DNA of 64,000 nucleotides, taken from Curvibacter gracilis ATCC BAA-807 (GTDB lineage: Bacteria > Pseudomonadota > Gammaproteobacteria > Burkholderiales > Burkholderiaceae_C). Position 1 is the first letter of the stretch, and every line of letters begins with the position of its first letter. The notes beneath the pieces were generated by a model that was not told the DNA's origin, did no database searches, and worked only from the letters and a program-made list of their open reading frames with translations. Shown piece by piece: positions 42,937 through 51,719 of the stretch. The translations under genes were made by a program, and so were the position numbers. Location: the NCBI RefSeq assembly GCF_000518645.1, contig NZ_JADZ01000010.1, positions 186,001 through 250,000 of the forward strand. Direction: 5' to 3'.

Positions 42937-43191
42937 ATGGGCCTGGTCAAAATCTCAGACACCCTGCACGAGGAGTTGCGCATCGCCAGCGACGCCCTCA
43001 GCCGATCCATCAACGCACAGGCCGAACATTGGATCCGCATCGGCATGCTGTCCGAACTGCATCCCGACCTGCGCTACGGCGACATCTGCCAAGCCCTGCT
43101 TCGCGCAGCGCAGGCCGGCGAACAGGGCATGGCGATGCTGAAGCACCCCGAAGCCTTCATGCCCAGAACCCACAGCCCGGTGGCGCCATGA
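42937..43191 (+). CDS. ParD-like antitoxin-family protein
   Basis: An 84-residue protein matching the ParD_like pattern: MGLVKISDTLHEELRIASDALSRSINAQAEHWIRIGMLSEL, a ribbon-helix-helix type N-terminus. AAGG precedes the ATG at good distance. The expected partner would be a ParE-type toxin, but the next gene, which starts in the stop codon (ATGA), is methionine aminopeptidase. Direct repeats CCATATA upstream could be its binding sites. Confidence 0.82.
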   Translation: MGLVKISDTLHEELRIASDALSRSINAQAEHWIRIGMLSELHPDLRYGDICQALLRAAQAGEQGMAMLKHPEAFMPRTHSPVAP

Positions 43192-43982
43192 ACCGAAAAG
43201 TCCCCATCCGCAACGCCTCCGAACTGGCGCAGGCCCGCGTGGCCGGCGCGCTGGCAGCCGAACTGCTGCACATGATCACACCCCATGTGCAAGCCGGCGT
43301 CAGCACCGAGACCCTGGACCGCCTCTGCCACGACCACATCGTGAACGTGCAAAACGCCATCCCGGCCAATGTCGGCTATCACGGCTTTCCCAAGACGATC
43401 TGCGCCTCGATCAATCATGTGGTGTGTCACGGCATCCCCTCCGAGCAGCAGGTCCTCAAAGATGGCGACATCGTCAACATCGATGTGGCCGTGATCAAGG
43501 ACGGCTGGTTTGGCGATTGCAGCCGCATGTACTGTGTGGGCAAGCCCAGCCCGCTGGCTCGCCGCCTGGTGGACACCACCTACGAAGCCATGCGTGCCGG
43601 CATCCTGCAGGTGCGCCCGGGCGCCACCCTGGGCGACGTGGGTCATGCCATCCAGACCGTCGCTCACCGCGAACGCTTCAGCGTGGTGCGCGAATACTGC
43701 GGTCACGGCATCGGGCAGGTCTACCACGACGAACCACAGGTGCTGCACTACGGCCAACGCGGCCAAGGCCTGCGTCTGGAGCCCGGCATGATCTTCACCA
43801 TCGAGCCCATGCTCAACGCCGGCAAACGCGAAACCCGCGAACTGGCCGATGGCTGGACAGTCATCACCCGCGACAAATCCCTGTCCGCCCAGTGGGAGCA
43901 CATGGTCGCCGTGACCGACACCGGTTTCGAAGTCCTAACCCCCTGGCCAGAGGGCACGGGCGCTTACCCGGGCTTCGACTGA
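43188..43982 (+). CDS. map: Type I methionine aminopeptidase
   Basis: A 264-residue enzyme that removes N-terminal methionine. The five metal ligands are visible: Asp in NIDVAVIKDGWFGDCSRM (two), His in YCGHGIGQVYHDEP, Glu in IFTIEPMLN and Glu in AQWEHMVAVT. The substrate-pocket His is in VVCHGIPSE. It lacks the zinc-finger extension of eukaryotic type I enzymes. It is not next to rpsB or an SPC operon, as a housekeeping copy often is, but coupled to a ParD-like gene. This suggests a second, regulated copy. It overlaps the convergent HupE-like gene by 19 bp. Confidence 0.93.
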   Translation: MNRKVPIRNASELAQARVAGALAAELLHMITPHVQAGVSTETLDRLCHDHIVNVQNAIPANVGYHGFPKTICASINHVVCHGIPSEQQVLKDGDIVNIDVAVIKDGWFGDCSRMYCVGKPSPLARRLVDTTYEAMRAGILQVRPGATLGDVGHAIQTVAHRERFSVVREYCGHGIGQVYHDEPQVLHYGQRGQGLRLEPGMIFTIEPMLNAGKRETRELADGWTVITRDKSLSAQWEHMVAVTDTGFEVLTPWPEGTGAYPGFD

Positions 43983-45298
43983 GCCGTCCAAGGCAGGGGC
44001 TGCGCAGCCCCGCGCCTTTGCCGCATGAGCCTGTGGCCAACACAGCCCAGGCTGGCCAGGCCCAGCCCCCATGCCAGCCAGGGCGGTGGCGGCGCCAGGT
44101 AGGCCAGCAAGCCTTGCAAGGGGTTGGTGCAGCCGAGTGTTCGCTCCAGCAGCCAGGTCATGGCGCAGCAGGCAGCTGCACTCGCCAAGCCCAGCCGCAA
44201 CGCCGTGGCATGCCGGCTTTCGCTGGCGGCCAGCAAGAGGGGCAGGGTGAGCGCCATCACCGCCAGTTGCATGGTTTCGATGCCCAGGTTGAACCCCAGC
44301 AGACTGATTGCCAAGGTGGCGCCATCAAAGTCCAGACCACTCAAGGTCTCCGCAAAGGCCAGGCCATGCACCGCACCGAAGAGTCCTGCCAAGCCCACCG
44401 CCTGAGATCCCAGCCACGGTCGCCAGGCCTGGCTGCAGGACACCAGGATTGACGCCGCCACCATCGACTCGACCCAGGCTGTGGGCATGCGCACCCAGCC
44501 CAGGGCGGCCAGGGCCAGGCTCACCGAATGCCCCAGCGTGAAGCCACTGATGATGCCGACCACACTGCGAACCGTGGCCCGCAAGGGCTTGCCCGACACC
44601 CAGCGCCCACAACGCGCCTGCAGCGGGGCACACAACAACAGCGCCAGCAGAAACAACAGGTGGTCCGTGCCTGCGGCAATGTGGTTCATGCCCCGCATGA
44701 ACAACAGGCCGGCCGCCTGCCACCAACTGCCGGCCGCGGCATCCACTCGGACATGGGTGCTGCCAAAACCTGCCGTACCGATCAACAAAGGCTGCTCACC
44801 CAGCAGTCCATTGCGCACGTCACGACGAACGTAGACCTGCGCCTCATGGTTCAACACCCGCTCGATCACCGCCGTGTCATCCAGCGCAAACACAGTGGTC
44901 GCCGCGCCCTCGGGCGGTCGAGCGATCCACCGCATCCGCAGGCCCAACTGACTGCGCCAACGGGGATTGGCATGCGCCTTCAGGGACATTGATGTCAGCT
45001 GCAATGCATACGGTCTGCCATCTTGCGTCTTCAGACCCCAGTGGTCTTCAAAGTACCGTTGCAAGCCCGCTCGCTGAGCTTGCAGCCAGGCCTCAGGCAC
45101 CAGCGGCACAGGCTGGCCCAGGGCCGCGGTCAGTTCGCTCAAGGGAACATCCATGTCGACCTGGATGCTGGTCCAGCCCAAATCCAACATCACGGTGCTG
45201 GGCGGCACATCGTGTGCATGGGCCGGCCAGGCCACCGCCCCCAAGCCAAGGCCGAGCCACCCCGCCAGACACCGCAACCAGTACAAGCCACGGAACAT
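43964..45298 (-). CDS. HupE/UreJ-family membrane protein
   Basis: A 444-residue protein. A signal peptide (AGWLGLGLGAVAWPAHAH) precedes a periplasmic domain of about 190 residues. A six-to-seven-helix C-terminal domain follows with HupE/UreJ marks: GMNHIAAGTDHLLFLLALLL, ISGFTLGHSVSLALAALG and FGAVHGLAFAE, with metal-binding-type histidines. HupE proteins carry nickel or other divalent metals. Here no hydrogenase or urease genes are near. It lies 5 bp after the DUF3500 lipoprotein gene, so the two are an operon and may work together at the envelope. Confidence 0.85.
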   Translation of the reverse strand: MFRGLYWLRCLAGWLGLGLGAVAWPAHAHDVPPSTVMLDLGWTSIQVDMDVPLSELTAALGQPVPLVPEAWLQAQRAGLQRYFEDHWGLKTQDGRPYALQLTSMSLKAHANPRWRSQLGLRMRWIARPPEGAATTVFALDDTAVIERVLNHEAQVYVRRDVRNGLLGEQPLLIGTAGFGSTHVRVDAAAGSWWQAAGLLFMRGMNHIAAGTDHLLFLLALLLCAPLQARCGRWVSGKPLRATVRSVVGIISGFTLGHSVSLALAALGWVRMPTAWVESMVAASILVSCSQAWRPWLGSQAVGLAGLFGAVHGLAFAETLSGLDFDGATLAISLLGFNLGIETMQLAVMALTLPLLLAASESRHATALRLGLASAAACCAMTWLLERTLGCTNPLQGLLAYLAPPPPWLAWGLGLASLGCVGHRLMRQRRGAAQPLPWTAQSKPG

Positions 45299-45303
45299 CG
45301 CGA

Positions 45304-46785
45304 TCAGCTGCCCAGTTGGTTGTAGTAGTCGTAAGACTTGTCGCGGAACATCATGTGGTAGTGGGTCTGGTTGGTGATCACCACACCGGTCTGCGCCGCA
45401 AGCTCGATCCACACCCTGGGCCCATCGATGCGCATGTAGGTACCGTTGGCGCTGATGTCGGGCCCGCTGCTGCTGTAGCTGCCTGAGGCGTTCGCCCAGG
45501 CCACATAGGTGCTGCCGTAAGCGGCCTGGTAATCCGCCAGCATGCGGGCAGCCGTTGCGCTGTCGTAATCGTTGAGGTACTGCCGGATGGCCGCCGTCAC
45601 ATAGGCTTGTTGAGCCGTCGAGAGGCTGGACACCAGCACCCCCCGGTTGCTGCTGGCCGCCACAGCGGAGAGTTTGCTCGTCACCTTGGCATAGCTGCCG
45701 GTGTTGGCCTCCACCGGGCCGATCAGAATGTCAGAGAAAGTCTGGCCCGTGAGGAAAGCACTGGACAACAGGCTGCTGCTCAGATTGCTGAATACCGCAG
45801 CCATGGCGCTGGCCTTGTCGGCCAGCACCTGGTAAGTACCCGAACTGTAGAAGTTGTTGCTTGTGTGGCTGTTGCTTGCGAAAGAGGTGCGGGGCTCCAC
45901 CCCGATGTGATGTGGCGTGGGATAGGCACATCCCTGATTGAAGTTGATGTTGAAGGCCATGTGATGCCCGCCCAACATCAGCGTCCAATTGCCCGTTGTG
46001 GAGGGTGTCCCGACAACGGCCACGTGGTAGAGCTCTGCCCCGTAGCCATTGGCGTTCTTGGTGTAGCCCAAATAATCATCAGCTGCCAGCACGCCTTGGA
46101 AATCAGCATAGCCCGCCGAGCTCAGAGCCGTCTTGGCCAGTGCGTTGAAAGCCGCAATCTGACCGGCCGTGCTCAACTGGGACAAGGTGATGCCAGGACG
46201 ACTGAAACTGATCGCCCCTGGGGGCAGGTTGGACCAGTTGGTTTTGTAGACATTGAGCTGGGCGCTGGTGTAACTGGTGGAAGAATAGCTGGCCGCCCCA
46301 GTCAGGCTGCTGCCCAATGCCGTCTCGAAAGCCGAGATGGCGCTCATCACATTGCTCAGGTAGCTGCTGTCACAAGCTGTGCTGGTGCTGCTGCTCACCG
46401 TGAGCGTGGCCGTGCTGCTGGTGGCGGATCCGGCACTGTTGCTCACGATCACGTAATAGCTGCCTGCATCGGTGCTGCCGACGCTGCTCAAGGCATAGGC
46501 TGCCGACGTGGCGCCAGAGATGGCGTTCGAGTCCTTGTACCACTGGTATGTCAGTGTGCCCCCTCCTGAGGCCACCACCGAGAAGCTGGTGGAGCTGCCG
46601 GCGGACACCGTTTGCGATACAGGCTGCGTCGTGATGCTCGGCGCCGTCACGGTGCTGCCAGTGCTGCCAGACCCTGAACTGGAGTCGGAGCTGCTGGAGC
46701 TGCCGCCTCCACCACAAGCCGCCAAGGCCGCAGCCACAATCACCGGGCCAAGGGCCCATCCCCGACTGAGATTTTCAATGCGCAT
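45304..46785 (-). CDS. Lipoprotein with Ig-like and DUF3500 domains
   Basis: A 493-residue protein with lipobox ALAACG near residue 24, then a Gly/Ser-rich linker. An immunoglobulin-like domain (about 47-132: PSITTQPVSQTVSAGSSTSFSVVASGGGTLTYQWYKD) precedes a DUF3500 domain (about 140-490: LMLGGHHMAFNINF, GVEPRTSF, DGPRVWIELAAQTGV and THYHMMFRDKSYDYYNQ). DUF3500 proteins have no assigned reaction that I know. The His-rich motifs suggest metal binding. It is the first gene of a pair with the HupE-like protein. Confidence 0.85.
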   Translation of the reverse strand: MRIENLSRGWALGPVIVAAALAACGGGGSSSSSDSSSGSGSTGSTVTAPSITTQPVSQTVSAGSSTSFSVVASGGGTLTYQWYKDSNAISGATSAAYALSSVGSTDAGSYYVIVSNSAGSATSSTATLTVSSSTSTACDSSYLSNVMSAISAFETALGSSLTGAASYSSTSYTSAQLNVYKTNWSNLPPGAISFSRPGITLSQLSTAGQIAAFNALAKTALSSAGYADFQGVLAADDYLGYTKNANGYGAELYHVAVVGTPSTTGNWTLMLGGHHMAFNINFNQGCAYPTPHHIGVEPRTSFASNSHTSNNFYSSGTYQVLADKASAMAAVFSNLSSSLLSSAFLTGQTFSDILIGPVEANTGSYAKVTSKLSAVAASSNRGVLVSSLSTAQQAYVTAAIRQYLNDYDSATAARMLADYQAAYGSTYVAWANASGSYSSSGPDISANGTYMRIDGPRVWIELAAQTGVVITNQTHYHMMFRDKSYDYYNQLGS

Positions 46786-46930
46786 CCGTCACTCCTCCAT
46801 GCTTGGAGGCGGATGCTAGGGGGGGCTCATCAATGAGCTTTATCCTGCCGGTAAAGATGTGTACCAGGCAGATCTGATGAGATCGGACCGGACCGCTCAA
46901 AGCGGCCTCGTGGCCGGTTCAATGCCTGAT

Positions 46931-47470
46931 TCAATGGCTGGGGTACGCCAGATCCACGCGGCGGTTCTCAGCCCATGCGGCTTCGTCGTGGCCCTGGGCT
47001 CGTGGCTTTTCCTTGCCCCAGCTCACGGCTTCCAGTTGACTGTCCTTCACACCGTAGACACGCAAGGCGCGCACGGTGGCTTCGGCACGCTTCTGACCCA
47101 GCGCCAGGTTGTATTCGGAACTGCCGCGCTCGTCGGCATTGCCTTCCACACGGATCTGCACACTGGCGTGCTGCGCCAGGTATTTGCCATGCCGTTCCAC
47201 CACGGGCTGGTATTTGGACGCCACGCTGAAATCGTCGTAGGCAAAAAACACGCTGCGGTCTTTGGACAAGGGATTGTTCGGGTCCAGGTAATCGGGCACC
47301 ACAACCTGGGCCACGGCAGATTGCGGCTGGGCAGCGGGCGGTGCCGGGGCAGGCGCCGGGGTGCTTGCAACCGGGGTTGAGACCGGTGCCGTCGCCTTGG
47401 GCGCGCTGCTGCACGCCGAGAGCAGGACCACGACTGCGCTCAGCGCAGCGAGGGAAGAAAGAGATTTCAT
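46931..47470 (-). CDS. pal: OmpA/Pal-family peptidoglycan-associated lipoprotein
   Basis: A 179-residue lipoprotein with lipobox LLSACS (Cys at about 20) and a Pro/Ala linker. The OmpA-C domain (about 65-178) includes VFFAYDDFSVASKYQPVVERHGKYLAQH, IRVEGNADERGSSEYNLALGQKRAEATVRAL and AENRRVDL, which bind meso-diaminopimelate in peptidoglycan. It is not linked to tol genes here, so it is either a relocated pal or a paralogue. Operator-like palindromes lie just upstream. Confidence 0.85.
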   Translation of the reverse strand: MKSLSSLAALSAVVVLLSACSSAPKATAPVSTPVASTPAPAPAPPAAQPQSAVAQVVVPDYLDPNNPLSKDRSVFFAYDDFSVASKYQPVVERHGKYLAQHASVQIRVEGNADERGSSEYNLALGQKRAEATVRALRVYGVKDSQLEAVSWGKEKPRAQGHDEAAWAENRRVDLAYPSH

Positions 47471-47532
47471 GGCATGACTCCGTCAAAAGCCTGGCCCCGC
47501 AGAAGAGGCTTCAGGTCCAAGCGGAAATCATA

Positions 47533-47572
47533 ACATTTGCACAAATGTATTTACATCCCAACACAATGTAAA
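47533..47572. promoter_or_regulatory. Two AT-rich inverted repeats upstream of the Pal gene (MarR-type operator candidates)
   Basis: ACATTTGCACAAATGT (47533-47548) has perfect 7-base arms. TTTACAT, nine bases, ATGTAAA (47550-47572) has another pair of 7-base arms. They lie in the gap between the MarR-type gene and the Pal gene, on a strand shared by both, and suit a MarR dimer. Confidence 0.5.
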
Positions 47573-47605
47573 GAATCGCAAACCAACCTCTGCGAGGCCT
47601 CAGGT

Positions 47606-48121
47606 CTAGAGGTGTGCCAGAGGTGTCTGCTCCACAGTCTCATCGGCATGCAAAACGGCGATGAGGGCCCGCAAGTCCTGCTCGAGGCGCTCCAGCGTCT
47701 CGGATGGCAATTGGGCCAGGGCGGTTGGCAGCACCCCTTCAAAGGGGCCTGAAACACGCCCCAGCACCTCAAGACCCGCCGGCAGGATCGACAGTTCGAT
47801 ACTGCGCCGATCGGTCAGGCCCTTCACCGCCTGGATCAACTCCCGCTTGAGCATGGCCCGCACCAGGTTGCTGGCGGTGGATTGGTGAATGTCCATGGCC
47901 GCCGCCAGCCCCGACACACCGATGCCAGGCCGATCGCGCACTACGCTCAGGGCCCAGATCTGGGCGCCCCCCAGGCCTGCCTGGCTCTCGACCTGCTGGA
48001 AATGGGTGCGCACCGCATTGAAGACCACCCGAAAGCGGCGCAAGACCAGGGTGGTCTTCTCCATGTCGGTTGGCTGAGGAGGCGCGCTTGCAGGGGGGGC
48101 TGTGATCTCGGTCTTGGGCAT
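47606..48121 (-). CDS. MarR-family transcriptional regulator
   Basis: A 171-residue winged-helix regulator. The DNA-binding part is GVSGLAAAMDIHQSTASNLVRAMLKRELI followed by the wing KGLTDRRSIELSILPAG, which has the MarR DRR motif. A 20-residue Pro/Ala-rich leader precedes it. It lies upstream of the Pal gene on the same strand and downstream of a DODA-type dioxygenase gene; either could be a target. MarR proteins often bind phenolic ligands, consistent with the dioxygenase neighbour. Confidence 0.9.
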   Translation of the reverse strand: MPKTEITAPPASAPPQPTDMEKTTLVLRRFRVVFNAVRTHFQQVESQAGLGGAQIWALSVVRDRPGIGVSGLAAAMDIHQSTASNLVRAMLKRELIQAVKGLTDRRSIELSILPAGLEVLGRVSGPFEGVLPTALAQLPSETLERLEQDLRALIAVLHADETVEQTPLAHL

Positions 48122-48169
48122 CGCGCGATGATAGCGGGGCCACCCGCAGGCCCCGCTCGATTGCGCCGA

Positions 48170-49006
48170 TCAACCGAAACTGAAAGCCGACAAGGTGGTT
48201 TCCATCACCCGATCGGAGAACACACGCCGCCCCAGGTCTTGCCCAGCCGCGCCGGCGGCCACCATCAAGGGCAGCAGATGCTCTTCGGCACGAGGCGGGT
48301 GGCACAGCCGGGCGCCCGGGGCCTGCGCCCAATTGGCCAGCGCTTGGTGGCGCTGTGCAGGGGCGGCCTCCACGGCCTGACCCAGCCAGGCGTCAAAGGC
48401 ATCCGACACCGGGCCGAACCGTGGATCACCATAGCCCCGCATGTTGTGAAAGCTCATGCCGCTGCCCACGATCAGCACCCCCTCGTCGCGCAGTGGCGCC
48501 AGGGCCTGCCCGGCACGCAGATGCGCCTCGGGGTCCAGATCGCTGGTCAGCGACAGTTGCACCACCGGGATATCGGCCTGGGGAAACATCAGCATCAAGG
48601 GGATGAACATGCCATGGTCAAAGCCACGGCTGGCGTTGCCCTGGGCCGCCACCCCGGCCTGGCCCAGCAACCGGGCCACGCGATCGGCCAGGGCAGGCTC
48701 GCCCGGCGCGGGGTACTGGAGCTCGTAGGTGTGCGGGGGAAAGCCGTAGTAGTCGTAGATCAACGCCGGTTGCGCCCCCGAAGTGACGCTGAACTGGGGC
48801 TCCAACCAATGGGCCGAGACCAACAGAATGGCCTTCGGCGCTGCGGGCAAGGTGGCCGCCTGCCCCTTCAGAAAGGCGGCCATCTTGTTCCAGGCATCTG
48901 GCGGGTTCCAATCCATGAAGAAGCATGGACCGCCGCCATGCGGGATGAACCAGGTGGGCATGCGTGTCGCAGGCACAGCGGTGGGAACAGGGTTGAGTTC
49001 AGACAT
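48170..49006 (-). CDS. ygiD: 4,5-DOPA extradiol dioxygenase family protein (YgiD)
   Basis: A 278-residue LigB-type enzyme. Motifs: PTWFIPHGGGPCFFMDW (first metal His), ILLVSAHWLE (second His), GFDHGMFIPLMLMFP, VQLSLTSDLDPEAHLRAGQALAPLRDEGVLIVGSG, and RAEEHLLPLMVAAGAA with a late His. Family members open catechol-type rings and bind zinc or iron. GGAGA precedes the ATG at 49006. The MarR regulator gene follows 48 bp downstream. Confidence 0.9.
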   Translation of the reverse strand: MSELNPVPTAVPATRMPTWFIPHGGGPCFFMDWNPPDAWNKMAAFLKGQAATLPAAPKAILLVSAHWLEPQFSVTSGAQPALIYDYYGFPPHTYELQYPAPGEPALADRVARLLGQAGVAAQGNASRGFDHGMFIPLMLMFPQADIPVVQLSLTSDLDPEAHLRAGQALAPLRDEGVLIVGSGMSFHNMRGYGDPRFGPVSDAFDAWLGQAVEAAPAQRHQALANWAQAPGARLCHPPRAEEHLLPLMVAAGAAGQDLGRRVFSDRVMETTLSAFSFG

Positions 49007-49384
49007 CAGGGTCTCCAGAAATTGGGTGCCTTGGGCTGGCGGCAGCTCAAGGCGTGGGCAGGACCAGGCAAAGCATGGGTGCAGACGAAACACCGAGCAG
49101 CTCGAACCGCAGTTCGTCACGCCGCGGAACCGGCTCACACCCCACGCCAAGCCTTGCCCCATGAAACAGCCACTGAGCAGGCACTTTAATAGCTTTGAAT
49201 CCCGCGATAAATCCACCGTTTCAGGTTTTACTGTCTCTCGATTCACAACAAAGATCAGGTCTGGCCGGGGCAAGAGACCATCAGCCTGCAGGTTGGCACG
49301 GTGACACTGCCCGCCCACGCCACCTGCCGCGGTGACTGGGGGTCGGCTCTTCGGAGGGCGCCAATTCGCTAGACTGCGAAACCC
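49007..49384. other. 378-bp intergenic region, no gene seen
   Basis: This divergent region separates the dioxygenase and the small exported protein. AT-richer stretches near 49180-49250 could hold promoters. I see no convincing ORF, RNA or repeat. Confidence 0.4.
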
Positions 49385-49963
49385 ATGCACGCCAACTCAA
49401 GCTCCCTCACCCGGCTCGCTCATCAAAGGCTGGTCGCCTCGCTGCCAGGTGTCTGCCTTCTGCTGGCGGCCATCGCTGCGCCTTTGCGTGCAGCCACGGC
49501 AGACGCCACATTCTGGCCCTCCACGCCCGCCGCCCAATGGCTGGGTTTGAACGAATCCACCTTGCCCGCCGCGGTGCCTGAAATCCAGCGACTGCGCCGA
49601 CCCCAGATCGGCCCCCATGGCCTGAAAGCCTGGTGGGCACTGCCCGGCGTGCCACTGGACCAGGGCCGTCTGGACACCTTGTTCTTCACACGCAACCAGG
49701 CCGTGGTGCACATCGAAGAGCGCTGGCGGGCCGAGCCGACGCGCTGTCAGGCCGGCAGCCGCTATCAGGCACTGGTGGCCCGCCTCAACCAACGACTGGG
49801 CCAGACCGGCGTCGCCAACGGGGACGCCCAGGGCCCCCAGGCCTCCACCGCCTGGGCAGCGGGTGCCTATGACGTGCGCCTGTACCTGAACCAGATGGCG
49901 GGCAATTGCCAGTTGCTGCTGGTGCACGAGGTGCACGCCGAACGCGATCCGTCCGAACTCTGA
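49385..49963 (+). CDS. Exported protein of unknown function
   Basis: A 192-residue protein with a Sec signal (RLVASLPGVCLLLAAIAAPLRAATA). The mature part has two cysteines (ERWRAEPTRCQAGSRYQALVARLNQRLG and MAGNCQLLLVHEV) that could form a disulfide in the periplasm. I recognise no family. It is convergent with the alpha/beta hydrolase gene. Confidence 0.6.
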   Translation: MHANSSSLTRLAHQRLVASLPGVCLLLAAIAAPLRAATADATFWPSTPAAQWLGLNESTLPAAVPEIQRLRRPQIGPHGLKAWWALPGVPLDQGRLDTLFFTRNQAVVHIEERWRAEPTRCQAGSRYQALVARLNQRLGQTGVANGDAQGPQASTAWAAGAYDVRLYLNQMAGNCQLLLVHEVHAERDPSEL

Positions 49964-49986
49964 GCCTTCCGCCGCCAAAAACCTGC

Positions 49987-50979
49987 TCAGCGCCCCAAGC
50001 GCTGTGCCACCCCAGCGCTGAATGTGGCCATGAAGGCTTCGACGGCTCGGGTGTATGCGTTGTCCAGGCCCAGCTGCGCATTGATGTCACCATGGCTCAG
50101 ATCCTGCCCCAGCCATTGGGCCCGTATCCCCAATTGCGCGGCCCGTGCCACAAAGGCTTGTGCCTGGGTGCAAGAGTCATCACGCCGCGTCGAGCAGACT
50201 GCCAACACCGGAGCCATGCCCTGGCGCAATTGCTGAATGGGCGACATGGCGCGCCAATAGCCGGGGTCTTTGCCAAAGGGCCGGTCATACAGGCGCATGT
50301 GCGGCTGGCCCATGATGGCTTGCACATCCATGGCCGCACTGTCGAGGGCCACCGTACCCAGCACCGGCGGCCCACTCAGGCCCAGGCTGGCGGGCACCGC
50401 CGCCGCCAGCAAGGCCACCAGATGTGCGCCGGCCGAATGACCCATGAGCATGAACTGCGCGGGGTCAGCGCCCCAGTCAGGCGCATGCGCCTGGGCATGG
50501 GCCAAAGCCAGGGCCACGTCGCGCAACTGCCCATCTGGCGGCACATCGGGCAGCATCCGGTAGTTGACCGACACCAGCACAAAGCCCTGCGCCCCCCAAC
50601 GAGCCACCTTGGCGTCCACGACCCGGCTCATGGCCTTGTCACCCACCGCCCAGGCGCCGCCGTGCACCATGAAAATCACCGGAGCCGCGGGCGTCGCAGA
50701 CGTTCGGGCCCCGCCGCCTGGCAGGTAGACGTCATACACCTGGGCCGGATCGGGCCCATACGCCACATTGGACAGACTGGCCTGAGGGCTTGAGGAGCTG
50801 GGCTGGCCAGCCGCCTGGCGCCGCTCGCGAAGCCGGTCCAACAGGGGGCCGGCCATGGCCACCTGCGCCAGCCCCAGGGCCAGCGCCACCGACATCGCGC
50901 CTTTCACGATTCGCCTGCGACCCAGACGCCGCCGGGGCACAGAAGAACTCATTTCGGGGGCTACCGTGCAGTCATCCAT
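49987..50979 (-). CDS. Alpha/beta-hydrolase (HSL/BD-FAE-like esterase), exported
   Basis: A 330-residue esterase. The oxyanion motif is VHGGAW and the nucleophile elbow is GHSAGAH. The Asp is probably in VCSTRRDDSCTQA, and the His in LSHGDIN. The N-terminal RRRLGRRRIVKGAMSVALALGLAQVAMA looks like a twin-arginine signal. GGAG precedes the ATG at 50979, so I preferred it over ATGs at 51000 and 50952. The substrate is unknown; carboxylic esters are typical. Confidence 0.85.
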   Translation of the reverse strand: MDDCTVAPEMSSSVPRRRLGRRRIVKGAMSVALALGLAQVAMAGPLLDRLRERRQAAGQPSSSSPQASLSNVAYGPDPAQVYDVYLPGGGARTSATPAAPVIFMVHGGAWAVGDKAMSRVVDAKVARWGAQGFVLVSVNYRMLPDVPPDGQLRDVALALAHAQAHAPDWGADPAQFMLMGHSAGAHLVALLAAAVPASLGLSGPPVLGTVALDSAAMDVQAIMGQPHMRLYDRPFGKDPGYWRAMSPIQQLRQGMAPVLAVCSTRRDDSCTQAQAFVARAAQLGIRAQWLGQDLSHGDINAQLGLDNAYTRAVEAFMATFSAGVAQRLGR

Positions 50980-51067
50980 CCCGCCACTCCATCCGGCCAC
51001 ACCTGGGCCTGCAGGTATTCTAGGCAGACGCCTTCAACCACCGACGAACCAACCAACGACCACACCG

Positions 51068-51679
51068 ATGCCAGCCCCAGACGCACGTTTGCACAGCCCC
51101 GCTGCAGAACGCAACACCGCCCCCATCCTGGCCCAGTTGCAGGCCCTGCTGCCCGCCCAAGGCCTGATGCTCGAAATCGCCAGCGGTAGCGGCCGGCATG
51201 CGGCCGCTTTCAGCACGGGTCTGCCGGGCTGGGAATGGCAACCCACCGACTTCGAGGCCAGCGCCCTGGACTCCATCCGTGCCTGGTGCCAGGGGCTGGA
51301 CAGGGTTCGAGCCCCCGTGCAACTGGATGTGCTGAGCAAGCCCTGGCCAGCGCAGTTGCCCAGCGTGGTCGATGCCATGTTCTGCGCCAACATGATCCAC
51401 ATCGCCCCTTGGGCCTGCACGGACGCGCTCATGCAGGGCGCCGCGTGCCATCTTGGCCCCCATGGGTTGCTGATCACCTACGGCCCCTACCTCGAAGAAG
51501 CCACCCCCACGGCCCCAGGCAACCTGGCGTTTGATGCCGACCTGCGCAGCCGCAATCCCGCCTGGGGCGTGCGGCAACTCAGTGAGGTGGAGTCGGTGGC
51601 TGGCCAGGCGGGCTTGCGCTTGCGTCAACGCATCAGCATGCCGGCCAACAATCTGCTGCTGGTCTGGGCCCGCACCTGA
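51068..51679 (+). CDS. DUF938 family SAM-dependent methyltransferase-like protein
   Basis: A 203-residue protein of the DUF938 type: SPAAERNTAPILAQLQALLP, the SAM-binding loop LEIASGSGRHAAAFS, WQPTDFE, FCANMIHIAPW and LITYGPYLE. The target of methylation is not known. It is divergent from the hydrolase and convergent with the HD protein. Confidence 0.9.
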   Translation: MPAPDARLHSPAAERNTAPILAQLQALLPAQGLMLEIASGSGRHAAAFSTGLPGWEWQPTDFEASALDSIRAWCQGLDRVRAPVQLDVLSKPWPAQLPSVVDAMFCANMIHIAPWACTDALMQGAACHLGPHGLLITYGPYLEEATPTAPGNLAFDADLRSRNPAWGVRQLSEVESVAGQAGLRLRQRISMPANNLLLVWART

Positions 51680-51719
51680 GGGCACACGGCCGGGCTGATC
51701 TGCCGCGCGCGCCAGGGGA

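Noticed and set aside
48783-49304. A 173-codon plus-strand frame upstream of the small exported protein
   Set aside because: Half of it is antisense to the dioxygenase gene. The rest covers the promoter region and has no domain.
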